This document shows positions 19,806 to 30,010 of a DNA stretch of 64,000 nucleotides, piece after piece. Made by a program: the position numbers and the translations under genes. Position 1 is the stretch's first letter. Each line of letters begins with the position of its first letter. This DNA comes from Corynebacterium poyangense (lineage in GTDB: Bacteria; Actinomycetota; Actinomycetes; Mycobacteriales; Mycobacteriaceae). The notes under the pieces were generated by a model. It ran no database searches, was not told the origin of the DNA, and was given only the letters and a program-made list of their open reading frames with translations. The stretch covers positions 1,302,001 through 1,366,000 of the forward strand of contig NZ_CP046884.1 in the NCBI RefSeq assembly GCF_014522205.1, given 5' to 3'.

Positions 19806-21512
19806 ATGATTATTGACCTTCCCCACACCACCACCCGGAAAATTGCTGAAGCCCTCAATTCCATGCGCGAGCGCTCCGCTCAAACTACTGGGCGGGTCCT
19901 CACCTTGATCGTGGTAGCCGACGCCACTGATGATTTAGAACGTATCCGACGCGCCGTGACTGATGCTTCCCAAGAGCATCCGGCTCGAGTGCTGATTTTA
20001 GTGACCGAACATGACCGCAATGGAAACCAATTAGATGCCGAGCTTCTTATTGGCGGTGACGCTGGAGCGTCAGAAATTATCATCATGCACCTGCGCGGGG
20101 ATATTGCTCATCACCCAGCAGCCGTCGTAACCCCCTTATTATTGCCCGACACCCCCATTGCCGCGTGGTGGCCGGAGCAAGCCCCAACAATTCCTTCTGA
20201 ACATCCCATCGGCAAAATCGCCCAACGGCGAATCACCGATTCACCCAAACACCCCGACAACGCTCCCTCTCCCCTTCCAGCCCGTAGAGCTCATCATCGA
20301 GCCGGAGATACCGACATGATGTGGGCCAGAATCACCGCCTGGCGTGCTCTCGTTGCTTCCGCTTTGGAACTGCCACCCCATGAACCTATTCAACGAGTCC
20401 GAGTTTGCGGTCCAGCTACTCACCCCAGTGTGGATATCGCCGCAGGTTGGCTAGCAACCCGCTTGAATGTGGAAGTCATCAGGGAGCACTCGGAATGCAT
20501 TAAACCCGGATCATTTATGATCACCACCCTCGTGCTAGAACGAGAAAGTGGAGATGTCACGCTCAAGGTGATTGATAAGCACACTATTAAACTGCAGGTG
20601 CCTGGTCGCCCTGATTCCTTAGTGGCGCTATCACGACGTTCAATAGCGGATTGCCTGGCCGAGGAATTACGTCACCTTGCTCCAGACAAGGCTTATACTG
20701 CAGCTCTGGAGGGGCTAGATAAAGTGACCTACGACTGCCCACATTCCGCTCTTCCTCACGGTGAAAACGTCCCTCACAGTGGGCTCAATGTCGAACACGT
20801 CGCTGACCAAGATGATCTCACCCGTCGAGCAGCTCGTCGCCTCACCCAGATTATCCAGGATATTCAATCTTCCCCTACCGGTGGTGCGCACCACGACGGG
20901 ATAGCCCGAATTGTTCTCACCGGCGGGGGAACTGGTATCGGTGTGTTAAAACAATTAGCCTCGTTCGGTGCTGACATTGACCACCATAAAGTAGAAATCT
21001 TCTTCGGTGATGAGCGCAATGTTCCGGTCAGTGACCCAGAGTCCAACGAGGGGCAAGCTCGACGCGCACTGTTGGATCACTGGCAGGTTCCCGAGGATTG
21101 TATCCACGGTTATGGTTTAACCGGCGGGGACATGATGGACGCAGTGACAAACTATCGTCGGATTTTAAAGGAACGTGCTCCTCGAGGATTTGATGTTCAT
21201 CTTTTGGGTATGGGCGAAGAAGGGCATATTAACTCCTTATTCCCCCACTCGGCGGCTTTGCATGAGTCTATCGAGCAGGTGGTCCCTGTTTATGATTCCC
21301 CTAAACCCCCGGCAGAACGAGTTACGTTGACCACTGTCGCACTAGAGAAGGCGGATCGTATTTGGCTGCTTGTGTCCGGATCCGCTAAAGCAGAGGCCGC
21401 TCACCAGGTTATTAATCATGGAGATCCTCAAGAATGGCCGGCAGCCGGGATTAGTGGACGGATCGAAACTACCTTGTATCTCAGTGAAGATGCCTCCGCT
21501 AATAGTTCTTAG
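19806..21512 (+). CDS. opcA-pgl: Fusion protein: OpcA (Zwf assembly factor) + 6-phosphogluconolactonase
   Basis: One open frame of 568 residues joins two pathway neighbours. Residues 1-310 are OpcA, beginning MIIDLPHTTTRKI with GGDAGASEIIIMHL, PLLLPDTPIAAWWP and IAQRRITD, and needed for Zwf assembly or activity. After a linker of about 15 residues (311-325), residues 326-568 are a complete Pgl: LTGGGTGIGVL (about 372), FFGDERNVPVSDPESN (about 397) and HLLGMGEEGHINSLFP (about 465). Pgl hydrolyses the lactone made by Zwf. There is no stop or frameshift between the parts. ATG 19797 is an alternative start, but GGAAAG fits 19806 better. Each half is family length. Confidence 0.93.
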   Translation: MIIDLPHTTTRKIAEALNSMRERSAQTTGRVLTLIVVADATDDLERIRRAVTDASQEHPARVLILVTEHDRNGNQLDAELLIGGDAGASEIIIMHLRGDIAHHPAAVVTPLLLPDTPIAAWWPEQAPTIPSEHPIGKIAQRRITDSPKHPDNAPSPLPARRAHHRAGDTDMMWARITAWRALVASALELPPHEPIQRVRVCGPATHPSVDIAAGWLATRLNVEVIREHSECIKPGSFMITTLVLERESGDVTLKVIDKHTIKLQVPGRPDSLVALSRRSIADCLAEELRHLAPDKAYTAALEGLDKVTYDCPHSALPHGENVPHSGLNVEHVADQDDLTRRAARRLTQIIQDIQSSPTGGAHHDGIARIVLTGGGTGIGVLKQLASFGADIDHHKVEIFFGDERNVPVSDPESNEGQARRALLDHWQVPEDCIHGYGLTGGDMMDAVTNYRRILKERAPRGFDVHLLGMGEEGHINSLFPHSAALHESIEQVVPVYDSPKPPAERVTLTTVALEKADRIWLLVSGSAKAEAAHQVINHGDPQEWPAAGISGRIETTLYLSEDASANSS

Positions 21513-21583
21513 CTGGAGATGCAAACGAGTATCCTGCTAGTGGAAGGAAATCGCCTCTAGCCGGTGTTGAGGAGCCCACTCCT

Positions 21584-22297
21584 ATGTCTCGACGGTTTAT
21601 CAACTCAGTTATTAGCTCAGGCATGATCCTGCTGAGCTTCAGCGGTTTTACTGCCCATGCGTATCAGGTCCATGCAGATACTTCGGCTGACCAATGCGTC
21701 GTTGATACCCAGGCGGATTCGGCTATTTCCGAGTTTTGGAAACACCTGGACACCTGGACTGCAGACGCCCGGATATCTGCGATTGACCAGCAAGATCCTG
21801 GACTGGGAGAGCTCATTCGACAGTGGACGCCCGGACAATCTGCCGAAGAGATTCAAAATCGACTCAACGCCTTAGGCCAAAACGACAATTTTGGTATGTT
21901 ATTGGATCTGCGGGACGGGCAAAACACTAGTTTGAGTGAGTCTGATCCTCAGGCAAGCGCAAAAACCCGCTACACCGAGGACGAAGCGCGAAAAGCTGCA
22001 GATGCTATCGGTGACGATCCGGCAGCAGATGCCGAAGCTAAATTATCGGAGATGGCTGCCCGGGGAACGGCATTGGATAAAACTCGCTTGGAACAGTTTC
22101 AGGCTCACCGAGAGGAATATAACCAGGCGCAGCAGGAATTTCATGACCAGTTGCTGCAGTGCGCCGATGAGTTGAAAAAATCCAGGCCGGTACCGACCTG
22201 GATCTGGGTTGTTGGTGGATTAGCTGTGTTGGCTATCTTAGCCACAGCAGCTCGGGCCTTTGTTAATTCTCGACGCCCCAGCCGCCATTATCGCTAG
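21584..22297 (+). CDS. Unidentified secreted, C-terminally membrane-anchored protein
   Basis: I do not recognise this 237-residue protein. It has a signal peptide (RR, hydrophobic 8-24, likely cut after AHA at 26 or VHA at 31), then an acidic, mostly helical and Gln/Ala/Asp-rich outer region (about 32-200). Cys38 and Cys193 could pair in a disulfide. A transmembrane segment (about 206-227, WIWVVGGLAVLAILATAARAF) is followed by a basic tail, so it should be anchored with its body outside. GAGGAG precedes the ATG, but AGGAG can pair with CTCCT right before the start (21570-21583). It lies downstream of the pentose-phosphate genes and converges on secG. Confidence 0.7.
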   Translation: MSRRFINSVISSGMILLSFSGFTAHAYQVHADTSADQCVVDTQADSAISEFWKHLDTWTADARISAIDQQDPGLGELIRQWTPGQSAEEIQNRLNALGQNDNFGMLLDLRDGQNTSLSESDPQASAKTRYTEDEARKAADAIGDDPAADAEAKLSEMAARGTALDKTRLEQFQAHREEYNQAQQEFHDQLLQCADELKKSRPVPTWIWVVGGLAVLAILATAARAFVNSRRPSRHYR

Positions 22298-22315
22298 TCC
22301 AGCGTCGTTTGCGGC

Positions 22316-22552
22316 CTAGTTTCCGTAGGCCTGCAAGAGATTTAATGCGACGATACAGACTAACCAGATTAATGCGGTTAATACGGTGTAGCGGTTCAGG
22401 TTCTTTTCCACCACGGTGGAACCAGAGAGGTTAGATTGCACTCCACCACCAAATAAGCTGGATAGGCCACCTCCCTTGCCTTTGTGGAGGAGAACGAACA
22501 CCGTCATAATGACAGCCGCTAAGACCAGAATGATTTGCAGCGCCAGAATCAA
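22316..22552 (-). CDS. secG: Preprotein translocase subunit SecG
   Basis: Small inner-membrane subunit of the SecYEG protein channel. The 78 residues have two hydrophobic helices (LALQIILVLAAVIMTVFVLL and TVLTALIWLVCIVALNLL) flanking the conserved loop HKGKGGGLSSLFGG. The start is TTG 22552, preceded by AAAGGA; the sequence begins MILALQII like other corynebacterial SecG proteins. Position after ppc is the same as in C. glutamicum. No terminator is visible in the 18 bp before the convergent gene. Confidence 0.93.
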   Translation of the reverse strand: MILALQIILVLAAVIMTVFVLLHKGKGGGLSSLFGGGVQSNLSGSTVVEKNLNRYTVLTALIWLVCIVALNLLQAYGN

Positions 22553-22641
22553 AAGACGTCCTTTGTCAACATTTACGGTTAGGTACTTGCCAAAGTGTAC
22601 ACCACCTCCGATCAGGACGGTGGCGACACTAGGCGATAATA

Positions 22642-25407
22642 CTAACCGGAGTTGCGAAGAGCAGTGGCTAGCCCGTTCATGGTGAGTTGGATGCCCAAGG
22701 ACACTTTGTCAGTATGATCCCCAGCCCGATAGCGACGCATCATTTCCACTTGAATCACATTTAGTGGCAAAAGATAAGGGAAACGGGAGCGCACTGACCG
22801 GGCCAAAGCCGGGTTATCAGCCAATAACTCTTGGTGCCCGGTGACGTGCAAGAACATCTCTTTGGTTAACTCAAATTCCTCACGCAATTGCTGATGTATG
22901 CGTCGAGCCACCTCACGATCATCAATAAGTTGAGCATAAAGCTCAGCAATATCCATTTCAGCCTTTGCCATGACCTGAGCCATATTCGACAACACCGAGG
23001 TGAAAAATGGCCATACCTTGGAAAGGTGACGAAGTTCTGCCAGACGTTCCTCTGGGTGATCGCTGGATTCAATCCATTCCTTTAACGCAGTTCCCACGCC
23101 GTACCATCCCGGCAACATCACCCGAGATTGAGACCAACTTAAGACCCACGGGATTGCCCGAAGATCGTCAATACTGCGGGTTTGTTTGCGAGAGGAAGGA
23201 CGCGAACCGATGTTTAAGGATCCGATCTCTCGCAGCGGAGTTGACTGCATGAAATACTCAAGAAACCCTGGATCTTGATGCGCTAGAGCAGCATACTTCC
23301 GTTGGCTCAGGGCCGCAATTTCCGTCATGATCTGTTGTGCTCGATCAGCGTTATCTAATTGTTCTACTTCCAACACACTCGCTTCGAGAGTCGCTGATAC
23401 TAGCGCTTCGAGATTGCGTCGAGCAGTTTCTGGCGTACCGTATTTTGCAGACACAATTTCCCCTTGTTCAGTAATCCGTACTGAACCATCAACAGCACCT
23501 GGAGGTTGCGCCAAGATTGCATCATAGGAAGGCCCGCCACCCCGGCCAACGGTACCGCCCCGACCATGAAAAAGCCGAAGACTAATCCCATAGTCCCGGC
23601 AGGCGTGAACAATGGATACTTCTCCCCCGTATAAAGCCCAGTTAGCGGCAAAATATCCGCCATCTTTGTTGGAGTCAGAATACCCCAACATCACCTCCTG
23701 AATATTACCGCGCTGCTGGACATAATTGCGGTAGAGGGGCAACGACCAGAGCTGACGCAGAATCTCCGAACCACCATGAAGATCATCTATGGTCTCAAAC
23801 AGCGGAATAATGTCCACGCCACCGCTGGGGTGATCACCGTGGGCCTGAATGAGGCCAACTTCCTTGAGCAACACCATTGGTTCTAGGACATCACTGACTG
23901 ACTCCGCCATAGAGATGATGCAGTGCGGAATCATTCGACGCCCAAATCGCTGTACTGCCTGAGCTGCTTCCCGGAAAATATCCAGTTCTCGCTGAACGGA
24001 TTCACTAAACCCGAGGTAGCCATGTGGAATCACCGGTCGAGGGGTACGCAGTTCTTGAAGCAAGAGGTCGATTTTCTCTTCTTCCTGAAGGTCTTGATAA
24101 CACGGACAAACCTCGGCCGCGTGGAATAGCTCGGTGAGTACTTCCTCATAGCTATCTGAATTTTGTCGCAAATCCATAGAGTATAGGTGAAACCCGAAAC
24201 TAGCTACGGCAGCTTGTAACTGGGCCAACCTATCCTCAGCGATGATGTCATCATGAGATACCCGCAGGGAGGCATCAATAGTGGTCAGGTCGGCCACAAA
24301 CTCCTCTGGGCTGCGGTATGGTTCGTGGATTTCATGCCACGTCCCCTCTACTAGTTCCGGGCCTAATAAGGTAGCAATTGTCTGTCGCATCCGTCCTCGC
24401 ATGCCGTGGATAGCCCGGCGATAGGGTTCATCAACTCGGCTTGGCACCTCATTGTGTCCTTTGGTTGCCAGCGCAATAAGATCAACCGTAACCTCGCTGA
24501 TCCGATCAGAAATACTTAATTCATGTTCCAGAGCATAAAGTTGGGCCTCATAGTATTTCAACACGGTATGCGCTGCCCGATTAACCGCATAGCGCAAAGT
24601 ATCCGCAGTGACATAAGGATTCCCGTCGTGGTCACCGCCAATCCAAGAGCCGGGACGTAGAACTGCACGCTCAGGCACGTCCTGTCCATAAGAATCCCGC
24701 ACGTACTTCATGACATCCGCATTTAGTGCCGGTATTTCCTGAAGAAGAGACAGCGTGTAATAGCGCAATCCCACTTCAATTTCGTCCTCGATACGCGGCC
24801 GCGCCACCCTAATCAGCGCGGTTTGCCACAAAATAGTCATGCGACGACGAATATCTCTCTCGATGCTCTCGATCTGCGCCGCAATTCTCGGGCTTGGGGA
24901 ACCTGTCATGAGCTCATGACGCTGCACCATCAATTCAGAAATATGTTTTTGAGCGTCAAAAACAGTCCTCCGCCGGGTTTCGGTGGGGTGAGCCGTAAGG
25001 ACCGGGGCTACCTGCGCTCGGCTCAAAACATCCCGCACTTGGTCCGCAGTAATCCCAGCAGCCTTGAACTTCGTCCACGTCGCTTCCAGTGTGGAATCCG
25101 GCGCCACTACGCCTTCATCCAGCTGGGCAATCCTCATCCGTTCATCATGAAGATCCTCAACGAGGTTCGACATCAAGGCGAAGGTGCTAAAAGCGCGGAT
25201 CACTGGGTTGGCGCGTCGCGGATCAATATCCCGAAACATCTCCACCAGGTCGCTCATACTGCGTCGGCCTCGGGCTATATCAAAAGCGAGAGTCCGTGCT
25301 GACTCGACAAGGTTGAAGGTATCTTCACCTTCTTGTTCAGCAATGATTGATCCTAGTACTGATCCGAGGTAACGGATATCTTCCGTCACTTGGTCTGGTT
25401 TAGCCAC
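22642..25407 (-). CDS. ppc: Phosphoenolpyruvate carboxylase
   Basis: Anaplerotic enzyme forming oxaloacetate from PEP and bicarbonate, central for amino-acid production in corynebacteria. The 921 residues contain the catalytic His140 in VLTAHPTETRRR, GGDHDGNPYVTADT, the loop GYSDSNKDGGYF and the glycine-rich FHGRGGTVGRGGGPSY. The C-terminus ends MNGLATALRNSG, the usual -G terminus. The GTG start at 25407 has AAAGG upstream. The tpiA terminator upstream implies its own promoter or read-through. Confidence 0.97.
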   Translation of the reverse strand: MAKPDQVTEDIRYLGSVLGSIIAEQEGEDTFNLVESARTLAFDIARGRRSMSDLVEMFRDIDPRRANPVIRAFSTFALMSNLVEDLHDERMRIAQLDEGVVAPDSTLEATWTKFKAAGITADQVRDVLSRAQVAPVLTAHPTETRRRTVFDAQKHISELMVQRHELMTGSPSPRIAAQIESIERDIRRRMTILWQTALIRVARPRIEDEIEVGLRYYTLSLLQEIPALNADVMKYVRDSYGQDVPERAVLRPGSWIGGDHDGNPYVTADTLRYAVNRAAHTVLKYYEAQLYALEHELSISDRISEVTVDLIALATKGHNEVPSRVDEPYRRAIHGMRGRMRQTIATLLGPELVEGTWHEIHEPYRSPEEFVADLTTIDASLRVSHDDIIAEDRLAQLQAAVASFGFHLYSMDLRQNSDSYEEVLTELFHAAEVCPCYQDLQEEEKIDLLLQELRTPRPVIPHGYLGFSESVQRELDIFREAAQAVQRFGRRMIPHCIISMAESVSDVLEPMVLLKEVGLIQAHGDHPSGGVDIIPLFETIDDLHGGSEILRQLWSLPLYRNYVQQRGNIQEVMLGYSDSNKDGGYFAANWALYGGEVSIVHACRDYGISLRLFHGRGGTVGRGGGPSYDAILAQPPGAVDGSVRITEQGEIVSAKYGTPETARRNLEALVSATLEASVLEVEQLDNADRAQQIMTEIAALSQRKYAALAHQDPGFLEYFMQSTPLREIGSLNIGSRPSSRKQTRSIDDLRAIPWVLSWSQSRVMLPGWYGVGTALKEWIESSDHPEERLAELRHLSKVWPFFTSVLSNMAQVMAKAEMDIAELYAQLIDDREVARRIHQQLREEFELTKEMFLHVTGHQELLADNPALARSVRSRFPYLLPLNVIQVEMMRRYRAGDHTDKVSLGIQLTMNGLATALRNSG

Positions 25408-25451
25408 AGGTCAACTACCTTTCTCACTGGACGGAGTGGCAATATCGGCAT

Positions 25452-25484
25452 AAAAAGCGCCGGTGGGGGCTTCCCCATCCGGCG
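25452..25484 (-). terminator. Terminator after gap-pgk-tpiA
   Basis: On the minus strand CGCCGG-atGGGG...CCCC-CCGGCG folds into a long stem (outer arms 25479-25484 and 25458-25463), followed by CTTTTTA (25452-25457). It lies 22 bp after the tpiA stop and about 45 bp before ppc. Confidence 0.88.
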
Positions 25485-25505
25485 TTCTTTCAGTGTGCTG
25501 GAATT

Positions 25506-26288
25506 TTAGGAGAGCGGCCCAGCGGCGTTCGCGGCTAGCTTAGCGAAGGCTTCCCCATCAAGAGAGGCACCACCAACGAGTCCGCCATCAACATCAGGTT
25601 GTCCGGCAATATCGGCCACCGTCTCGGCTTTGACTGATCCCCCGTAGAGGATTCGGATTCCCGAAGCGACGTCATCATCTGCAATCTCGGCAATCACTGA
25701 CCGAATCGCGTGGCATACTTCCTGCGCATCCTCAGCCGAGGCTACCTTTCCAGTTCCGATAGCCCAGACTGGTTCATAGGCGATAACAGTACGAGAAAGC
25801 TCCTCAGCGCTGAGTCCAGCCAACGAGGCCCGAGTTTGCTCAGTCACGAAGGAGACATGTTCTCCGCGTTCACGAATCTCCAGAGCTTCTCCTACACAAA
25901 CAATAGGGCTTATCCCCTGGTCTAGTGCAGCTTTAGCTTTGGCCGCCACAAGCTCATCGGTCTCGTGGTGATATTCTCGCCGCTCTGAATGTCCGACGAC
26001 CACCCAGGTGCAGCCTAGACGCGCTAGCATATGCGCCGAGACTTCCCCGGTATAGGCGCCCGACTCATGTTGAGACACATCCTGAGCACCATAGGTGATC
26101 TGCAGTTTATCTCCCTCAACTAGGGTCTGGACGGAACGGATATCGGTAAAAGGCACGGTCAGTGCCACATCAACTTTGTCGTAATATTCTTTAGGCAAAG
26201 TAAAGGCCAGCTTCTGGACTGATTTCATTGCCTCGAGATGATCGAGGTTCATCTTCCAATTGCCAGCAATCAAGGGTTTACGCGCCAT
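25506..26288 (-). CDS. tpiA: Triosephosphate isomerase
   Basis: Interconverts dihydroxyacetone phosphate and glyceraldehyde-3-phosphate. The 260 residues carry all catalytic residues: Lys12 in AGNWKMN, His100 in VVGHSERR and Glu172 in [11 protein letters not shown]. The phosphate-binding ILYGGSVK and GGLVGGASL follow. It starts 17 bp after pgk with GGAAAGGAATACT upstream, and closes the gap-pgk-tpiA glycolytic unit. Confidence 0.97.
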   Translation of the reverse strand: MARKPLIAGNWKMNLDHLEAMKSVQKLAFTLPKEYYDKVDVALTVPFTDIRSVQTLVEGDKLQITYGAQDVSQHESGAYTGEVSAHMLARLGCTWVVVGHSERREYHHETDELVAAKAKAALDQGISPIVCVGEALEIRERGEHVSFVTEQTRASLAGLSAEELSRTVIAYEPVWAIGTGKVASAEDAQEVCHAIRSVIAEIADDDVASGIRILYGGSVKAETVADIAGQPDVDGGLVGGASLDGEAFAKLAANAAGPLS

Positions 26289-26305
26289 GTGGAGTATTCC
26301 TTTCC

Positions 26306-27523
26306 TTAAGCCTGAAGAACGGAAACACCGGGGAGTTCCTTGCCCTCAAGGAATTCCAGGGAAGCACCGCCACCAGTCGAGATATGTGAGAAACCATCTT
26401 CATCTAGTCCCAGAGTGCGCACTGACGCAGCTGAGTCCCCACCGCCAACTACGGAGAAACAACCATTGTTCTGGGTGGCATCGATGATCGCTTGAGCTAA
26501 ACCGCGGGTTCCTTCGGCAAAGGCAGGCATTTCAAATACACCCATGGGACCATTCCAGAACACGGTCTTGGAAGTAGCTAGCACCTCAGCGAAAACCTTC
26601 ACGGTTTCTGGTCCCACATCCAAAGACATCCATCCCTCAGGGATACCATCGAGGTCAACCACTTTGTTAGCTGCGTTCGCATCAAACTTTTCCGCGGCAA
26701 TGAGGTCTACGGGCAGCACAATCTTATCCCCGTAGCGTTCCAGAAGATCCTTGCAGGTATCAACCATTTCTTCTTGGAGCAGGGATTGCTGTACGTCATG
26801 GCCTTGTGCTTTGAGGAAGGTGTAGCACATACCGCCACCAATAATCAGGTGATCTGCTTTTCCAGCGAGAGCCTCAATGACACCAAGCTTGTCAGATACC
26901 TTTGACCCACCCAGAGCCACCACGTAGGGCTTTTCGGGGTTGCTTGCCACGTTCTCTAGAGTAGATACTTCTTTATCCACTAGTTTTCCGGCATAGGCGG
27001 GAAGTCGCTTAGCTACGTCGTACACGGAGGTTTGGGCACGGTGAACTACCCCGAAACCATCGGAAACAAACGCTCCTTGATCCGCAGCTAATGCCACCAA
27101 TTGATCGGCAAACTCGCCACGTTCTGCCTCATCTTTAGAGGTTTCTCGCGGATCAAAGCGCACATTCTCCAGCAACAATACGTCGCCATCATTAAGGCCG
27201 TTCGCGCGTTCATGGGCGTCTTCACCAACGACATCGCTGGCCAGAGCAACATACTGTCCTAGTTCTTCACTCAGGGCTTCAGCAACTGGTTTCAGCGAAT
27301 ACTTTGGATTCACTTCTCCCTTGGGCCGTCCCAGGTGCGCCATGACAATCACCTTGGCGCCACCATCAATAAGCGCTTTAAGGGTAGGCAGCGACGCAGT
27401 AATCCGGCCGGGATCCGTGATCTCGCCAGCGTCATTAAGCGGAACATTGAAATCGGAACGAACGAGGATGTGACGAGATTCTACGCCTTCATCCAAAAGA
27501 TCTTGCAGTTTTTTCAGGGCCAT
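26306..27523 (-). CDS. pgk: Phosphoglycerate kinase
   Basis: ATP-forming glycolytic kinase. I place the start at ATG 27523 (405 residues, the corynebacterial length), preceded by GAGGAG with 9-nt spacing; an upstream ATG at 27565 would add 14 non-family residues. Seen: [63 protein letters not shown] and [12 protein letters not shown] 142-bp gap with a small inverted repeat separates it from gap. Confidence 0.97.
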   Translation of the reverse strand: MALKKLQDLLDEGVESRHILVRSDFNVPLNDAGEITDPGRITASLPTLKALIDGGAKVIVMAHLGRPKGEVNPKYSLKPVAEALSEELGQYVALASDVVGEDAHERANGLNDGDVLLLENVRFDPRETSKDEAERGEFADQLVALAADQGAFVSDGFGVVHRAQTSVYDVAKRLPAYAGKLVDKEVSTLENVASNPEKPYVVALGGSKVSDKLGVIEALAGKADHLIIGGGMCYTFLKAQGHDVQQSLLQEEMVDTCKDLLERYGDKIVLPVDLIAAEKFDANAANKVVDLDGIPEGWMSLDVGPETVKVFAEVLATSKTVFWNGPMGVFEMPAFAEGTRGLAQAIIDATQNNGCFSVVGGGDSAASVRTLGLDEDGFSHISTGGGASLEFLEGKELPGVSVLQA

Positions 27524-27552
27524 AGTATCTGACTCCTCAAATAAAAGTAGAT

Positions 27553-27566
27553 GGTGAACATTCACC
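27553..27566. repeat. Small inverted repeat in the pgk leader
   Basis: GGTGAA-CA-TTCACC, a perfect 6-bp palindromic pair 30 bp before the pgk start. It could be an operator half-structure. The 2-nt loop makes an RNA hairpin poor without opening one pair. Function unknown. Confidence 0.3.
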
Positions 27567-27665
27567 TGGATACAAGGCCGCGGCCCCAGGAATACGGTTG
27601 TCCCGAACCCTAGAACCGCGGCGTATATTCATCTCAACGATGGATCAAGAAATAGTTGTCTCAAT

Positions 27666-28682
<1,017 letters not shown>

Positions 28683-28733
28683 CTATCTCGGGTTCGTTTA
28701 TATCTCGGGGAGCTAATCTCCCTCACGCTTTGA

Positions 28734-28739
28734 AGTGTA
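28734..28739 (-). promoter_or_regulatory. Candidate -10 box of gap
   Basis: TACACT on the minus strand gives a leader of about 55-60 nt carrying the GAGGAG ribosome site. No strong -35 box, which is common in corynebacterial promoters. Confidence 0.45.
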
Positions 28740-28884
28740 CCGACCGCAGTGGACTTGTGCATGAGTTTTTCTCTACATAGTCCCAACCATTCAAACTAAA
28801 ACGGACATGAAACCACAATTTTTATCGTGAATCCCACATTTTCTCCGAAGAAATTCCCCCTATGGGCGTGGATTTTCTAGGAAG

Positions 28885-28906
28885 TTACCCCCGTAAGAGG
28901 GGGTAA
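28885..28906. promoter_or_regulatory. RamA-like inverted repeat upstream of gap
   Basis: TTACCCCC (28885-28892), 6-nt spacer, GGGGGTAA (28899-28906), a perfect 8-bp repeat. RamA in C. glutamicum binds pairs of AC4-5 / G4-6T stretches and controls gapA. There is no T run on either side, so a terminator is unlikely. Confidence 0.45.
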
Positions 28907-28969
28907 TATACCCTCCTTGCCGAGTGGGAGTACACCGGAAAATACTTTCCTCAATCCATCAAGTTGAGA

Positions 28970-28985
28970 TGTGAACCTTGACACA
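28970..28985. promoter_or_regulatory. GlxR/CRP-like site
   Basis: TGTGA-ACCTTG-ACACA matches the TGTGA-N6-TCACA GlxR consensus at all but one of the ten outer bases. It is about 300 bp upstream of gap and 10 bp after whiA. gapA is a known GlxR target in C. glutamicum, but this distance is long. Confidence 0.35.
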
Positions 28986-28994
28986 CTATCCGTC

Positions 28995-29963
28995 TTATTC
29001 TTCAGGAACCGCCGATTGGGTGTCCGGAATCCCCAGTTCTTCCGCCTGACGATCTGCCATAGACAGCAAACGCCGAATGCGACCAGCTACCGCATCCTTG
29101 GTCAACTGCGGCTCAGACAAACGCCCCAGCTCTTCCAAGGAGGCTTCTTGATGCTGAATCCGTAAATGACCTGCCTCAGCTAAATGGTCAGGGACCGCAT
29201 CACCAAGAATTTCTAAGGCGCGACCTACCCGAGCAGCAGCTACTTCAGCCGCCCGTGCTGAGCGTCGAAGGTTCGCATCATCGAAGTTACTTAACCGAGC
29301 TTGCGCCCGGGATTCTCGACGACGCTGCTTTTCTTCCCACTTCATCCGAGTAACATGAGCCCCCATTCGGCTGAGCAACGCCCCGATAGCGTCGGACTCT
29401 TTGATGGTTACCTTCTCCTGACCTCGGCTTTCACGGGTTTTGGCGCTAATTCCCAACCGCCGTGCACATCCCACCAGCGCTAATGCCGCCTCAGTGCACG
29501 GCGCAGCAACCTCCAAATTGCTGCTTCGACCAGGCTCTAACAAAGACCCAGCAGCCAAGAAAGCACCCCGCCACGCGGCCTCAATGTCCATCACCTCTCC
29601 GGCAATCACGCGAGTAGGCAGTCCCACAATCGGGTGACCAGCGCGAGTTACTAACCCCAGTTTCCGGACCACATCCGTAGAGCGATCAGTAACCTGAACT
29701 ACATAGCTCGGTGTTTTTCGCTCTCCAGCGCTAATGGGCAGCCCCTTGACTGTGCACGACACCTCGCATAGCTCTTTGACGTGGCTGACTAGACGCTCAG
29801 CGACCACCGGATTGGAAAATTCAGCATGTAATTCCACACGCTGCTCAACTACCTCCACCTGACCAGCAAAGCGGAACATGGCGGCAGCCTCAGCTATCCT
29901 GGCGGTTTGATGCGGAGGAGTGACCGCCACTAATTCAGCGACGACTTCCGAAGTTAAGGACAC
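28995..29963 (-). CDS. whiA: WhiA, DNA-binding regulator
   Basis: Conserved regulator combining an N-terminal LAGLIDADG-like fold (about 1-200, with GAFLAAGSLLEPGRSSNLEV) and a C-terminal helix-turn-helix (about 225-322, with LEILGDAVPDHLAEAGHLR and LRIQHQEASLEELGRL). It acts with WhiB-type partners in division control in actinobacteria. The 322 residues are of family length. GTG start 29963 has no strong ribosome site. Third gene of the conserved rapZ-yvcK-whiA set, 47 bp after yvcK. Confidence 0.93.
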   Translation of the reverse strand: MSLTSEVVAELVAVTPPHQTARIAEAAAMFRFAGQVEVVEQRVELHAEFSNPVVAERLVSHVKELCEVSCTVKGLPISAGERKTPSYVVQVTDRSTDVVRKLGLVTRAGHPIVGLPTRVIAGEVMDIEAAWRGAFLAAGSLLEPGRSSNLEVAAPCTEAALALVGCARRLGISAKTRESRGQEKVTIKESDAIGALLSRMGAHVTRMKWEEKQRRRESRAQARLSNFDDANLRRSARAAEVAAARVGRALEILGDAVPDHLAEAGHLRIQHQEASLEELGRLSEPQLTKDAVAGRIRRLLSMADRQAEELGIPDTQSAVPEE

Positions 29964-30010
29964 GTTAAAATACCTAAGCTTTCCCGTTAAAGTCAGTTTG
30001 AGCGACTATT

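Noticed and set aside
28885..28906. whiA terminator
   Set aside because: The hairpin is strong, but the following bases on the minus strand are AACTTCC rather than a T run; a regulatory repeat fits better.
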